Of a stretch of DNA of 64,000 bases, positions 24,196 through 32,856 are shown piece after piece. Each line of letters starts with the position of its first letter. Position 1 is the stretch's first letter. The notes under the pieces are model-generated. The model did not search any database. It saw only the letters and a list, made by a program, of their open reading frames with translations, and had not been told where the DNA came from. Made by a program: the position numbers and the translations under genes. The DNA comes from SMWD01 sp964629475 (lineage in GTDB: Bacteria; Pseudomonadota; Gammaproteobacteria; Steroidobacterales; GCA-2729495): assembly GCA_964629475.1 (NCBI GenBank), contig CAZVQW010000001.1, positions 62,001 to 126,000 on the forward strand, in the 5' to 3' direction.

Positions 24196-25643
24196 GTTTT
24201 ATCCATGGTCATGCCACGCCCTGATGATGGTTCTTCGAGTTTACCCTTGTTCGCGTGATCACGATGGGTCAGCGCGAACTTGCCGATACGCATCAGCACG
24301 TCCCAGGCCGGGCCCGGGAACCGCTCGAGACCCAGCATCACGGCTTCGAATGCGGCAAGAAAATCATCTGCATCTGCCCGCGACAGGTTCAACGGCGGTA
24401 ACAGCTTGATGACATCCATATGATGTCCGGCGACCTGCGTGATGATACCGTGGTCATCGAGCAGTGGCATGACAACCGCCTGCGGGAACAGGCTCTTGTC
24501 CATTTTGTGCACCATCGACCATGCGGTCTTCAGGGCGATTCGGTTCGGCGGTCCAAGTTCGATGCCGATCATCATGCCGAGGCCACGCACAGCCTGCAAA
24601 AACTCGAATTTCGGCACCATATCCTGCAATTTGTCGAGGAGGTAGGCGCCGGTGTCCCGTGCATTGTCGGTCGCTTGCTCCTCGTCGAGCGCTGTCAGCG
24701 TCGCGAGTCCGGCGACCATCGCGAGACTGCCCTGACCAAAGGTCGAGGAGTGCACGACGGATCGTTCGAGTGTAGAAAAAACCTTGTCATAGATGGCTCG
24801 TCTGGTCAGGACAGCACCGATGGGTACATAACCACCGGACAGCGCCTTGGAAAGAACCAGGATATCGGGCGTCAATCCCTCGTCGTGCTCGATGGCCAGA
24901 AAACGACCGGTGCGCCCGAGTCCGGTTTGCACCTCGTCGGCGACGAACAGCGTGCCGTGGCGACGGCAAAGTGCGGCGGCTTCGAGCAGATAGCCTGCGG
25001 GCGGGATGTGAACACCCTTGCCCTGGACCGGCTCGACAACAAATGCCGCCACATCCCCCGTCGACAGCGCCTGCTCGAGTGCCTCCAGGTCGCCGAATGG
25101 CACCGGTCGACAGTCGCTGAGTAACGGTTCGAAACCCTGGCGAAACGTCTGGTCGCCGTTCAGTGACAGCGAACCGTTTGTCAGGCCGTGAAACGCATGG
25201 TCACAGAACACAATACCGGGCCGTCCGGTTGCGCAGTGCGCAAACTTGATGGCCGTCTCGACACCCTCGGTACCTGAGTTTGTAAAATAGACCGTATCGA
25301 GAGCATCGGGTGTCCGCGCCTTCAGCGCGTCAGCCAGCAGTCCCGATAACAGCGGCGCTTCCATTTGTACGAGGCTTGGATAGTCGAGCGCTAGAAACTC
25401 CAGCAACGCCTGCTTGATAGCCGGGTGGTTGCGGCCGAGGCCAAACACGCCGTAACCGGTGATCAGGTCGAGATAGCGCCGACCGTCGCGGTCCCAGAGG
25501 GAGGAGCCAGCGGCTTTCACATAGCATCGGTCAAAACCGATGGTTTGCAGAACTTTGGCGAAACGCGGATTGATGTGCTCGGCATGCAGGGCGTAATTAC
25601 GTCCCGCGTTGTTATCCAGCAGGCTGGCAATATCCAACGGCAT
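24192..25643 (-). CDS. hpnO: class III aminotransferase, probable HpnO
   Basis: PLP-dependent class III aminotransferase of 483 residues. In hopanoid clusters HpnO makes aminobacteriohopanetriol from a ribosylhopane-derived aldehyde. The fold is shown by NSGTEGVETAIKFAHCATG (PLP phosphate site), FVADEVQTGLGRTGRFLA (PLP-ring aspartate) and the lysine in LVLSKALSGGYVPIG. The hpnO call rests on its linkage to apt, squalene synthase, hpnG and hpnH. Sequence alone would also allow an ornithine- or acetylornithine-like aminotransferase. It is the first gene of the minus-strand run. Confidence 0.8.
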   Translation of the reverse strand: MPLDIASLLDNNAGRNYALHAEHINPRFAKVLQTIGFDRCYVKAAGSSLWDRDGRRYLDLITGYGVFGLGRNHPAIKQALLEFLALDYPSLVQMEAPLLSGLLADALKARTPDALDTVYFTNSGTEGVETAIKFAHCATGRPGIVFCDHAFHGLTNGSLSLNGDQTFRQGFEPLLSDCRPVPFGDLEALEQALSTGDVAAFVVEPVQGKGVHIPPAGYLLEAAALCRRHGTLFVADEVQTGLGRTGRFLAIEHDEGLTPDILVLSKALSGGYVPIGAVLTRRAIYDKVFSTLERSVVHSSTFGQGSLAMVAGLATLTALDEEQATDNARDTGAYLLDKLQDMVPKFEFLQAVRGLGMMIGIELGPPNRIALKTAWSMVHKMDKSLFPQAVVMPLLDDHGIITQVAGHHMDVIKLLPPLNLSRADADDFLAAFEAVMLGLERFPGPAWDVLMRIGKFALTHRDHANKGKLEEPSSGRGMTMDKT

Positions 25644-25754
25644 ACGGTCGACTCGTGTGGTTTGTCGCCATTCTAAGGAAAATCGGGGGAAATTGGGGGA
25701 CCAACACCAATTTCTATTCGCTGGAAAAATTGGAATCTTGTTCTGAGTGTGGCT

Positions 25755-25825
25755 TTTGTGGGAGCGGCTTTAGCCGCGATGGCTCACTAACCTCAAATAA
25801 TCGCGGCTAAAGCCGCTCCCACAAA
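25755..25825. repeat. REPIN-like inverted repeat, copy 3
   Basis: Perfect 25-base arms (25755-25779 and 25801-25825) with a 21-base spacer. The arm core is GTGGGAGCGGCTTTAGCCGC. It lies between hpnO and the doxX-like gene. Confidence 0.92.
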
Positions 25826-25864
25826 GGCAGCCCCAGAACAGCCAGCCTGCAATATTGAATTGAA

Positions 25865-26323
25865 CTAATTACCCCGAAGTTTTTTGCCCAGAAAATGGTC
25901 GACGGACAGTTTTCCGGGTCCGTGAAAAAATGTCACCATGAGCAGTGCACCCCACAGATAATGATCTTTGATTCCGGCAATACTGATATCGGCATACGCG
26001 ATCACCGCGACCGCGTTCAGAACGAACAGCGCCAGCGCACCGACCCGTGTGCCGAGTCCGAGCACCAGCAATATTGGTGCGCCCAGTTCCACGCCGGTGG
26101 CCAGCACCGCGGCCACGTCGAACGGTATTAGCGGCACGGCGTACTCATATTCAAACAGCATGAGTGTCGTGTCCCAGCTCTGAATCTTCGTCAGCCCTGA
26201 ATTCCAGAAAACACGCGCGACCCAGAGGCGCAGGCCAAGGTCCAGCAGCGGTGTCAGGGTATTGATGGCATTGATCGTTTTGTCTGCGATCAGGACGACC
26301 GGATTCAAAGCGGGGCTGGACAT
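25865..26323 (-). CDS. DoxX-family membrane protein
   Basis: A 152-residue integral membrane protein with about four predicted helices (LDLGLRLWVARVFWNSGLTK, VAAVLATGVELGAPILLVLG, VGALALFVLNAVAVIAYA, YLWGALLMVTFFHGPG). The last matches the DoxX C-terminal HGPGKLSVD signature. DoxX proteins are often tied to respiratory or redox functions, but no specific substrate is shown. The start has AGGAG 6 bases before the ATG. It is divergent from the Usp gene, with a 114-base shared promoter region. Confidence 0.85.
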   Translation of the reverse strand: MSSPALNPVVLIADKTINAINTLTPLLDLGLRLWVARVFWNSGLTKIQSWDTTLMLFEYEYAVPLIPFDVAAVLATGVELGAPILLVLGLGTRVGALALFVLNAVAVIAYADISIAGIKDHYLWGALLMVTFFHGPGKLSVDHFLGKKLRGN

Positions 26324-26437
26324 AAGTTACTCCTGATATTCAATAAGTTAACCTTACGACCATCGAAATTGTCGATAGTTCTGCAGCATCCGGTTATGAT
26401 CGCAATAAGATCGAAACGCACTACAGGCAGCAGGGCG

Positions 26438-27367
26438 ATGACAAAAATAGAATGCATTCTCATAGTAGTTGATCCGACTGTCGACGAGCATCCGGCGGTA
26501 GAGCGCGGGATGTTTCTGGCAGAGCACCTCGGCATGCGCGTGGACCTGTTTATCTGTGACTACAATGCGCATCTCGTCAGCGGGTCATTTCTGGATTCCG
26601 ACAAGCTCAAGCGAGCCAAGGCCGGTTACCTGGCCGATAAACTCAAATTACTCGATGAAATCGCCGGACCGTACATCGATCAGGGGCTGGACGTTACCAC
26701 GAAGGTTGCCTGGGACAGGCCCTTGCACGAGGGTATCGTGCGCCAGGCGTTACACAGCGATGCGCGTTTCGTGGTCAAGAACACCCACTACCATTCGGCG
26801 TTGTCGCGCGTGTTGTTTACCAACACGGACTGGCACCTGATCCGCTGCTGCCCGGCGCCGCTATGGCTCGTTCAGCCGGATCGGCCTTTTGGCGGGCAGA
26901 AGGTTCTTGCCGCTGTCGACCCGTTGCATGAACATGACAAGCCCGCATCGTTGGACAAGCGTATTGTTTCGGAGGCATTCGAGATCGCCGATGCGTTGGG
27001 TGGTGAAGTCCATGTTGCGCATGCCTTCAATCCATATCTTGACCCTGTCGATCCGGAGCCGGTTGAAAAAATGCACGCTGATGCACTGGCAGCGCTCATC
27101 GGCGAATTGCAGGTGCCGGAGGAACGCACGCATATGCTGGCCGGAAATCCTGTCGATCTGTTGCCGCAGGTCTCCGCCGATATCGGTGCGGATCTCGTGG
27201 TCATGGGTGCCGTGTGCCGTTCGCGGCTTGAAAATGCGATTGTCGGCAGTACTGCCGAGGATGTGCTCGATCGCCTGGGATGTGACGTGCTCGTGCTTAA
27301 GCCCAAGGGTTACCTGAGTCCGATCACGTTCAAGACCGTACCCAAAGGTGCGATCTTTGCCGATTAG
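26438..27367 (+). CDS. universal stress protein with two tandem Usp domains (UspE-like)
   Basis: Cytoplasmic stress protein of 309 residues with two Usp repeats. The first (about 1-150) opens with MTKIECILIVVDPTVDEH. The second (about 155-305) opens with GGQKVLAAVDPLHE and ends with the nucleotide-binding-type GAVCRSRLENAIVGSTAEDVL. The length matches UspE. The ATG at 26438 is the first residue of the Usp fold. The frame is open upstream but carries no family sequence. It is convergent with the cytochrome c gene, with stop codons almost touching. Confidence 0.9.
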   Translation: MTKIECILIVVDPTVDEHPAVERGMFLAEHLGMRVDLFICDYNAHLVSGSFLDSDKLKRAKAGYLADKLKLLDEIAGPYIDQGLDVTTKVAWDRPLHEGIVRQALHSDARFVVKNTHYHSALSRVLFTNTDWHLIRCCPAPLWLVQPDRPFGGQKVLAAVDPLHEHDKPASLDKRIVSEAFEIADALGGEVHVAHAFNPYLDPVDPEPVEKMHADALAALIGELQVPEERTHMLAGNPVDLLPQVSADIGADLVVMGAVCRSRLENAIVGSTAEDVLDRLGCDVLVLKPKGYLSPITFKTVPKGAIFAD

Positions 27368-27368
27368 G

Positions 27369-27776
27369 CTATTGCTGAATTGACTCTATATAGTCGATCA
27401 GGTTGCGAATGATGATTGCGACGCTTTTCTCGGCTTCTTCATCGGCGCCTTCTTCTACCCAGAACTCGTAGCCCCAAACCGGCATATAGCGTGTGCCGTG
27501 ATAGATGACGACATTTCGTCCGTCGATGATCTTGCGTAGCGTCTCCTCGGGAAAGCTGTCTCCCTGCCGTTTACGCAGAGTCGTCAGATTCGGCACGGTA
27601 ATCGGCAGGCCTGCCGCAACCGGACCGTCGCCCTGGCCACCGGTTCCGTGACAACTGGCACAGAAGCGTGCGAAGGTTTCTTCGCCCGAATATTCGGCAT
27701 ACACCTGCGCATTGGCAGCCTGTGCAAACAGGACTACGGCAACTGCCAGGCACACCATCGCATATTTTCTTTGCAC
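27369..27776 (-). CDS. exported c-type cytochrome, monohaem
   Basis: Small periplasmic electron carrier of 135 residues. The GTG at 27776 is chosen because GGAGA lies 7 bases upstream and the n-region (MQRKYAM) then leads into the signal peptide that ends AQAANA. The haem-binding motif is CASCH (Cys39, Cys42, His43) followed by GTGGQGDGP. The distal ligand is probably the Met in RYMPVWG. An acidic tail (VEEGADEEAEKS) precedes the last helix. It lies downstream of a Usp gene on the same strand. Confidence 0.88.
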   Translation of the reverse strand: MQRKYAMVCLAVAVVLFAQAANAQVYAEYSGEETFARFCASCHGTGGQGDGPVAAGLPITVPNLTTLRKRQGDSFPEETLRKIIDGRNVVIYHGTRYMPVWGYEFWVEEGADEEAEKSVAIIIRNLIDYIESIQQ

Positions 27777-27819
27777 GTTCGCGTCTCCGTGAATTGTCTG
27801 CCCGGGTAATTTGCCCGGG

Positions 27820-28266
27820 TTATCTGTTGCGGATCGATAATACCGGGCAGTCAGCGTGGCGCAACACTGACTCAGTCGTGCTGCCCAGAACAACGTGCTC
27901 GAGTCCACTGTAGCCGTGTGTCGTCATGATAATCATGCCGGCGTTATGTTCACGTGCATAAGCGACGATTTCATCGGCGGGATTTCCGATCAGGACGGCC
28001 GAGACCGGTGCCGGTTCCATTCCGCTCAGGTGCTCACCGGCAAATACATCGAGCTGGGTCGCGGCGTTTGCGGCGAGTTCGTCGGTCGTCGGCAAAGGTA
28101 CTGCCGGAACCATGTCGAGCGCGGTATAGATATGCGGCGGTTCGACGGTATAGACGCAGTGAATCTCGGCATCTGTGACGGCGGCTATGCGGCGTGCCCA
28201 TGGCAAGGCGGCCTGGCCTTGTTCGGAGAAATCGATCGGTAACACAATTACGGTTTTGTCTGACAT
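27820..28266 (-). CDS. universal stress protein, single domain
   Basis: A 148-residue Usp protein. It opens VIVLPIDFSEQGQAALPWA and ends with the nucleotide-binding loop ITTHGYSGLEHVVLGSTTESVLRHADCPVL, the G-2x-G-9x-G(S/T) pattern of ATP-binding Usps. It is 43 bases upstream of the cytochrome c gene and 98 bases downstream of the APH/ATPase gene, all on the minus strand. A second Usp lies nearby, so this is a stress-response neighbourhood. Confidence 0.92.
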   Translation of the reverse strand: MSDKTVIVLPIDFSEQGQAALPWARRIAAVTDAEIHCVYTVEPPHIYTALDMVPAVPLPTTDELAANAATQLDVFAGEHLSGMEPAPVSAVLIGNPADEIVAYAREHNAGMIIMTTHGYSGLEHVVLGSTTESVLRHADCPVLSIRNR

Positions 28267-28364
28267 CGTCCCGGACCTCTGCTGAAAAAACTGTTGATGT
28301 ATTCATTAGTATTTATGGGGTCTGTGAGCCTGATTATCAACTGTAGTTATACCTACGTCGACCA

Positions 28365-29948
28365 TTATGCGGACGTGGCGATCTTCCGCAATTGCTGCGC
28401 TATCTCGGCCGGCACTGGATTTCGGCCGGTATCGACCGTCAGTGACTGGCGTTGCTCGTCAGCGGACAAGGGTTCCAGGTTTGCCTGCTGCCAGTCGAAA
28501 ACGGCCAGATCGGCCTCGGATGCGTCGTGTCCTGCCATACGCCGTGATTTGATGCGCTCGGCCAGGATCCGGGTATCGGCGGTGCAATCGAGGATGGCGA
28601 AGCGTGCGGTGCATTTGTGGGCAACGGACCGGAGTGCTGCACGATTTGCCTGGTGCAGGCACGTTGCATCGACGATGACATCGTAGCCCGCCGTCAAAGC
28701 GATGGCAGAAAATTCTGCGAGTGCCTGGTAGGTTTGTGACGTGATATCCGCGTCGTACAGTCCTTCGCCAATATCCGACCCGGAAGATTCCAGTTCGCCG
28801 ATCGCGTGCAATTGCTTGCGTACGAGATCCGAACGGATTCGTATGGCCGGCATGATCGTCAACAGCCGGCTGCTGAGGTAGGTCTTGCCCGAGCCGGACA
28901 GACCGCGGCAGATGATCAGGCAGGGTTGCTGATCCGAATGGGCAAGACATTCAGCCAGGTCGATATAACGCGTTAATGCAGTATCGCCGCCGTCATCCTG
29001 TTGGGCCTGACGCAGGGTCGTGATCTTGGCGCGGACCAGGCAACGATAGACGCAAAACAACGGCAGCAGGGCCGTGCCCGGGTAGTCACCGGATACTTCG
29101 AGGTAGCGATTCAGGAAGCTGAAGCCAAGATCCCGGCGTTCAATATGCAATGTATCCATTAACAGAAAGGCGACTTCGTTGATGACATCGATAGTGCGTA
29201 GTGCTTCGTCAAATTCGATACAGTCGAATGGCGTGATCCGGTCATTCAGCAGGACAAGGTTCTCAAGGTGCAGGTCGCCGTGGCATTCACGGACGCGCCC
29301 GGTTTTCTGTCGTTCGCGGATTGTCGCGGCGAGCCGGGTGAGTTCTTGCGCGCACCAGGAGGCGAGACGGCTGAGCCGTTCTTCCATGGCGGGCTCCGCG
29401 CGGTATTTTCGCAATACCGCGAAATTATCTTCGATCAGTCCGGACAGGACCTTGACCGGGTCGCGTGCATCATCGGTCTGTAATGCTGGTGATCGATCAT
29501 GCAAGCGGGCGAGAGTTTCGCCAAAGTCACGCATGTCGTTGCAGGATACGTGTCCTTGTTCGATCTGCCGGTCGAGGCGTGCATCGGCCGGGAATTGCCG
29601 CATGCGGACCGCCCATTCCAGCGTCGGTGTCCCGCCGATCACGGGCTGATCAGAGCAACCACCGATGGGCACGACATCGAGATAGAGATCGGGTGCGAAA
29701 CGGCGGTTCAGTTCGAGTTCGAGTAAACAGTATTTGTGGCGTAAGTCGAGAGTCGAGAAATCGAGGAAACCCAGATCGACCGGCTTCTTTATCTTATAAG
29801 CGTACTCGCCGGTCAGCAAAACCCAGGAAATATGTGTTTCGACGATTTCGACCGCCGTCGTTGCATGGCCGAAATCCCCATGATCGATGAGGCTGCGCAC
29901 GAGCCGTGCCGCTGCTGTAGTGGGTCCCTTTGCTGTACTCTTTGTCAT
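28365..29948 (-). CDS. bifunctional aminoglycoside-phosphotransferase-like / P-loop kinase protein
   Basis: A 527-residue two-domain protein. The N-terminal part (about 20-330) is APH-like, with LLTGEYAYKIKKPVDLGFLD and the catalytic RECHGDLHLENLVLL. The C-terminal part (about 350-515) is a zeta-toxin/AAA-type kinase with Walker A GLSGSGKT in ICRGLSGSGKTYLSSRL. The family is widespread beside Usp and cytochrome genes. Its substrate is unknown, and resistance to aminoglycosides should not be assumed. The start overlaps the upstream part of the LOG-like gene frame on the other strand. Confidence 0.88.
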   Translation of the reverse strand: MTKSTAKGPTTAAARLVRSLIDHGDFGHATTAVEIVETHISWVLLTGEYAYKIKKPVDLGFLDFSTLDLRHKYCLLELELNRRFAPDLYLDVVPIGGCSDQPVIGGTPTLEWAVRMRQFPADARLDRQIEQGHVSCNDMRDFGETLARLHDRSPALQTDDARDPVKVLSGLIEDNFAVLRKYRAEPAMEERLSRLASWCAQELTRLAATIRERQKTGRVRECHGDLHLENLVLLNDRITPFDCIEFDEALRTIDVINEVAFLLMDTLHIERRDLGFSFLNRYLEVSGDYPGTALLPLFCVYRCLVRAKITTLRQAQQDDGGDTALTRYIDLAECLAHSDQQPCLIICRGLSGSGKTYLSSRLLTIMPAIRIRSDLVRKQLHAIGELESSGSDIGEGLYDADITSQTYQALAEFSAIALTAGYDVIVDATCLHQANRAALRSVAHKCTARFAILDCTADTRILAERIKSRRMAGHDASEADLAVFDWQQANLEPLSADEQRQSLTVDTGRNPVPAEIAQQLRKIATSA

Positions 29949-30010
29949 ATTGGTACGTATCTTCGCAAATTGATCGACCGTGTGTCACCAGAGCAGCAAC
30001 GGAGGCTGAA

Positions 30011-31000
30011 TTGAGTAACGAAAAAAACCACGATCCACAGGGTTGTGGCGACGACCCGGGCATTCCGAGACCGGCCGCACCGGACAGGCGGATGGAGCCG
30101 CTGCCATGGGAACGCCCCAAGGCTCCGGAGGAGGACCCGAGTGCAGCGGTACGCGTCGAGGCCCTGCTGAGTAGCCCGAGTTACCGCCGTGCGGATCAGG
30201 ATGTCGAATTTCTCGGCTTGTCGGAGTCGCGGGGTGCGCGACTCGCGCTCGATTATCAGAAACCGGAACTTTATCTGCAGCGCTATGGAGTCCAAAACAC
30301 GATTGTCGTATTCGGCAGCACACGAATCTGCGAGCCGGCCGAGGCGCGGCGCCGTGTCGCGGAACGACGCGAAGCGCTGGCGGCAGACCCGGAAAACCCG
30401 GAGCTACAAAATAAGCTCCGCATCGCCGAGCGGATCGCAAGTAAATCAAAGTTCTACGATATCTCCCGTGAGCTGGGCCGGCTCGTCGGAGGTTGCGGTG
30501 CCGGGCCAGACGATTCTCGCCTGCTGCTGATGACCGGGGGCGGGCCGGGCATCATGGAGGCCGCGAATCGTGGTGCATCCGACATCGGAGGCAAAAGTAT
30601 CGGGCTGAACATCACGTTGCCGCATGAGCAATACCCGAATCCTTATATCACGCCGGATTTGTGCTTCAGCGTTCGGTATTTCGCCATTCGCAAACTCCAT
30701 TTCCTGCTGCGGGCAAAGGCACTTGTCGTCTTTCCGGGCGGTTACGGTACGCTCGACGAGTTGTTTGAAACGCTGACACTGATTCAGACGCGCACTATTG
30801 AACCGCTGCCGGTTGTACTCATCGGCAAAGAATTCTGGCGTCACTGTTTCGATCCTGATTTTCTCATCGATGAGGGTGTTATCGAGGCCGAGGATCGGGA
30901 ATTATTCTGGTATGCAGAGACAGCCGAAGAAATCTGGCAGGGAATTCGGACCTGGCATGCTCAGGCGGGTACCGAAGACCTGTGGGCCAATGGTTGCTGA
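30011..31000 (+). CDS. LOG-family (TIGR00730-like) Rossmann-fold protein
   Basis: A 329-residue protein of the lysine-decarboxylase-like LOG group, whose members release cytokinin-type bases from nucleotides or hydrolyse nucleotides. The motifs GGGPGIMEAANRGA and PGGYGTLDELFE are both intact. An N-terminal extension of about 90 residues is Pro/Glu-rich. Translation probably starts at TTG 30011, where GGAGG sits 5 bases upstream. The 27 residues before that have no family match. Confidence 0.88.
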   Translation: MSNEKNHDPQGCGDDPGIPRPAAPDRRMEPLPWERPKAPEEDPSAAVRVEALLSSPSYRRADQDVEFLGLSESRGARLALDYQKPELYLQRYGVQNTIVVFGSTRICEPAEARRRVAERREALAADPENPELQNKLRIAERIASKSKFYDISRELGRLVGGCGAGPDDSRLLLMTGGGPGIMEAANRGASDIGGKSIGLNITLPHEQYPNPYITPDLCFSVRYFAIRKLHFLLRAKALVVFPGGYGTLDELFETLTLIQTRTIEPLPVVLIGKEFWRHCFDPDFLIDEGVIEAEDRELFWYAETAEEIWQGIRTWHAQAGTEDLWANGC

Positions 31001-31048
31001 TAGAACCATTGCCCGGAATAGACAAGCAGGGAGTGCAAGTCTGATTTA

Positions 31049-32446
31049 ATGGATATTCAGTTTTTCGGCGCCACCGGCGAGGTGACCGGTTCGTGCTATC
31101 TGGTCACCTGTGGCAATCATCGTGTATTGATCGAATGCGGCCTGATTCAGGGGAGTCGAACGCACGAACTGCACAATCACGACAATTTTCCTTTTGACCC
31201 GGCCTCCATCGATGCGGTGATCCTGACCCATGCCCATCTGGATCATTCGGGTCGATTGCCGGTGCTGATCAAGCGCGGATTCACCGGGCATATCCATACG
31301 CATGCCGCAACGGTTGATCTGTGCGAGATCATGCTGGCCGATGCCGGCTACCTGAACGAAAGAGCAGCACAATGGGAAAACAAACAGCGCAACAAAGACC
31401 ATCGTGAGCCGGTCAAGCCATTATTCACGCGCAAGGAGGCGCTCGATGCGATCGAGCAGTTTTCCGCTCACGAGTACGATGTACCGGCAACAATCTGTCC
31501 CGGCATGACTTTCACACTACGCGATGCCGGGCATATTCTCGGTTCGGCAATCATCGAATTATCACTCGCTGAGAAAGCGCTGCAGAAAAAGATAGTCTTC
31601 AGCGGCGACCTTGGCAACCCGGGTGCACCGATCCTGCGGGATCCGCAACCGGTTTCGAGTGCTGACCTGGTCGTCATGGAATCGACATACGGGGATCGGG
31701 TACATCGACCCTGGGAATCGACGTGGGAAGAGATGGGTGCCGTGATAACCGGCGCGAGCAGTGCGCACGGCAATATACTGATTCCCGCGTTCACGATCGG
31801 GCGAACGCAGTTGCTGCTTTATACATTTCGGCAGTTCTTCGATGACTGGCAACTCGACGACTGGTCGATCGTTCTGGATACGCCGATGGGAATCTCCGCA
31901 ACGGAGGTCTATGCCCGCTATCCGCACTTATATGATGCTGAAGCGAAGCAGATATACAGATCGGATGGTGATCCGTTTGATTTACCGAATTTTCGCACTT
32001 CCAGAACGACTGAAGAATCGATGCAACTAAACGAGCAACGATCCGGTGTTATTATCATCGCCGGCAGCGGCATGTGCTCCGGTGGTCGGATCAAGCACCA
32101 TTTGCAGCACAATATTTCGCGTGAGCAAACTGAAATTATGATCGTTGGCTTCCAGGCACGCGGTACGCTCGGAAGGCGGCTTGTCGATGGTGTTGACCAG
32201 GTGCAACTGTGGGGTAAAGATTACGATGTCAACGCCTCTGTGCATACGATCGGCGGCCTGTCGGCACATGCCGATCAGGATGACCTGTGCCGCTGGTTCG
32301 GGGCGATCGACGGATCACCGGTGTGTGCGCTTGTGCATGGCGAACCACAGGCTGCGATGGCACTTGAGACACGCCTTGTCGATACCTTGACGGCGCAGGT
32401 TATCCGGCCGGAATATCGACAGAGAATCGATCTGGCAGATTGCTAA
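31049..32446 (+). CDS. MBL-fold ribonuclease-like protein with beta-CASP and RNA-specificity domains
   Basis: A 465-residue member of the metallo-beta-lactamase/beta-CASP family (CPSF73/Ysh1 type), predicted to act on RNA. The metal motif is HAHLDHSG (His61, His63, Asp65, His66). Further ligands are in FSGDLGNPG, and the beta-CASP region carries VMESTYGDR, SGMCSGGRIKHHL and the final HGEPQA. The ATG at 31049 follows AGTGCAAGTCTGATTTA with no strong ribosome-binding site. It follows the LOG gene by 48 bases. A biological target is not evident. Confidence 0.92.
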   Translation: MDIQFFGATGEVTGSCYLVTCGNHRVLIECGLIQGSRTHELHNHDNFPFDPASIDAVILTHAHLDHSGRLPVLIKRGFTGHIHTHAATVDLCEIMLADAGYLNERAAQWENKQRNKDHREPVKPLFTRKEALDAIEQFSAHEYDVPATICPGMTFTLRDAGHILGSAIIELSLAEKALQKKIVFSGDLGNPGAPILRDPQPVSSADLVVMESTYGDRVHRPWESTWEEMGAVITGASSAHGNILIPAFTIGRTQLLLYTFRQFFDDWQLDDWSIVLDTPMGISATEVYARYPHLYDAEAKQIYRSDGDPFDLPNFRTSRTTEESMQLNEQRSGVIIIAGSGMCSGGRIKHHLQHNISREQTEIMIVGFQARGTLGRRLVDGVDQVQLWGKDYDVNASVHTIGGLSAHADQDDLCRWFGAIDGSPVCALVHGEPQAAMALETRLVDTLTAQVIRPEYRQRIDLADC

Positions 32447-32516
32447 CTGCATATGTCAGCAGCATTCATTAAATTTAACCAGTGGTATCCATGCGTTTTT
32501 CACTTATAGGAAATCC

Positions 32517-32531
32517 AGCCTGGTCCAGGCT
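32517..32531. promoter_or_regulatory. 15-bp perfect palindrome upstream of a small-protein gene
   Basis: AGCCTGG-t-CCAGGCT lies 36 bases before the start of the small ORF at 32568. Without a T run it is more likely an operator or leader structure than a terminator. Confidence 0.45.
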
Positions 32532-32567
32532 AAATCAACATTGACCCAACTCAACCGGAGAACATAA

Positions 32568-32717
32568 ATGAACTGGGGTGATATTATTTTTTTTCTACTC
32601 ACATTAGCAAGCGTGTTTGTTTTGGTGGTCATCGTCTTTGTGCTTAAGTCAGAAAAAAAAATTGAAGACAAAAATACTTCAGAGGAGAAGGGGCAATCTG
32701 TTAATCCAAAAGACTGA
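32568..32717 (+). CDS. small single-pass membrane protein (49 residues)
   Basis: ATG at 32568 with CGGAGA upstream (7-base spacing). The product begins MNWGDIIFFLLTLASVFVLV, so one helix spans about residues 5-26. A charged cytoplasmic tail rich in Lys and Glu follows (KSEKKIEDKNTSEEKGQS). Codons are unusually AT-rich for the window. It occupies the otherwise empty 410-base gap 32447-32856. No family is recognised. Hydrophobic-then-charged order and a ribosome-binding site support a real gene. Confidence 0.55.
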   Translation: MNWGDIIFFLLTLASVFVLVVIVFVLKSEKKIEDKNTSEEKGQSVNPKD

Positions 32718-32856
32718 CCTCAACGGCTGGGAAACTTCTTCTGATAGCTGACATTTCACTTTAATGCGGTAAATTGACGGTTACCGGTCTAGAATCGATA
32801 TTTACCCGGCGACCATTCAGATAATAGGTTCTTACCACCGGAGCTGCGAAGCGATA

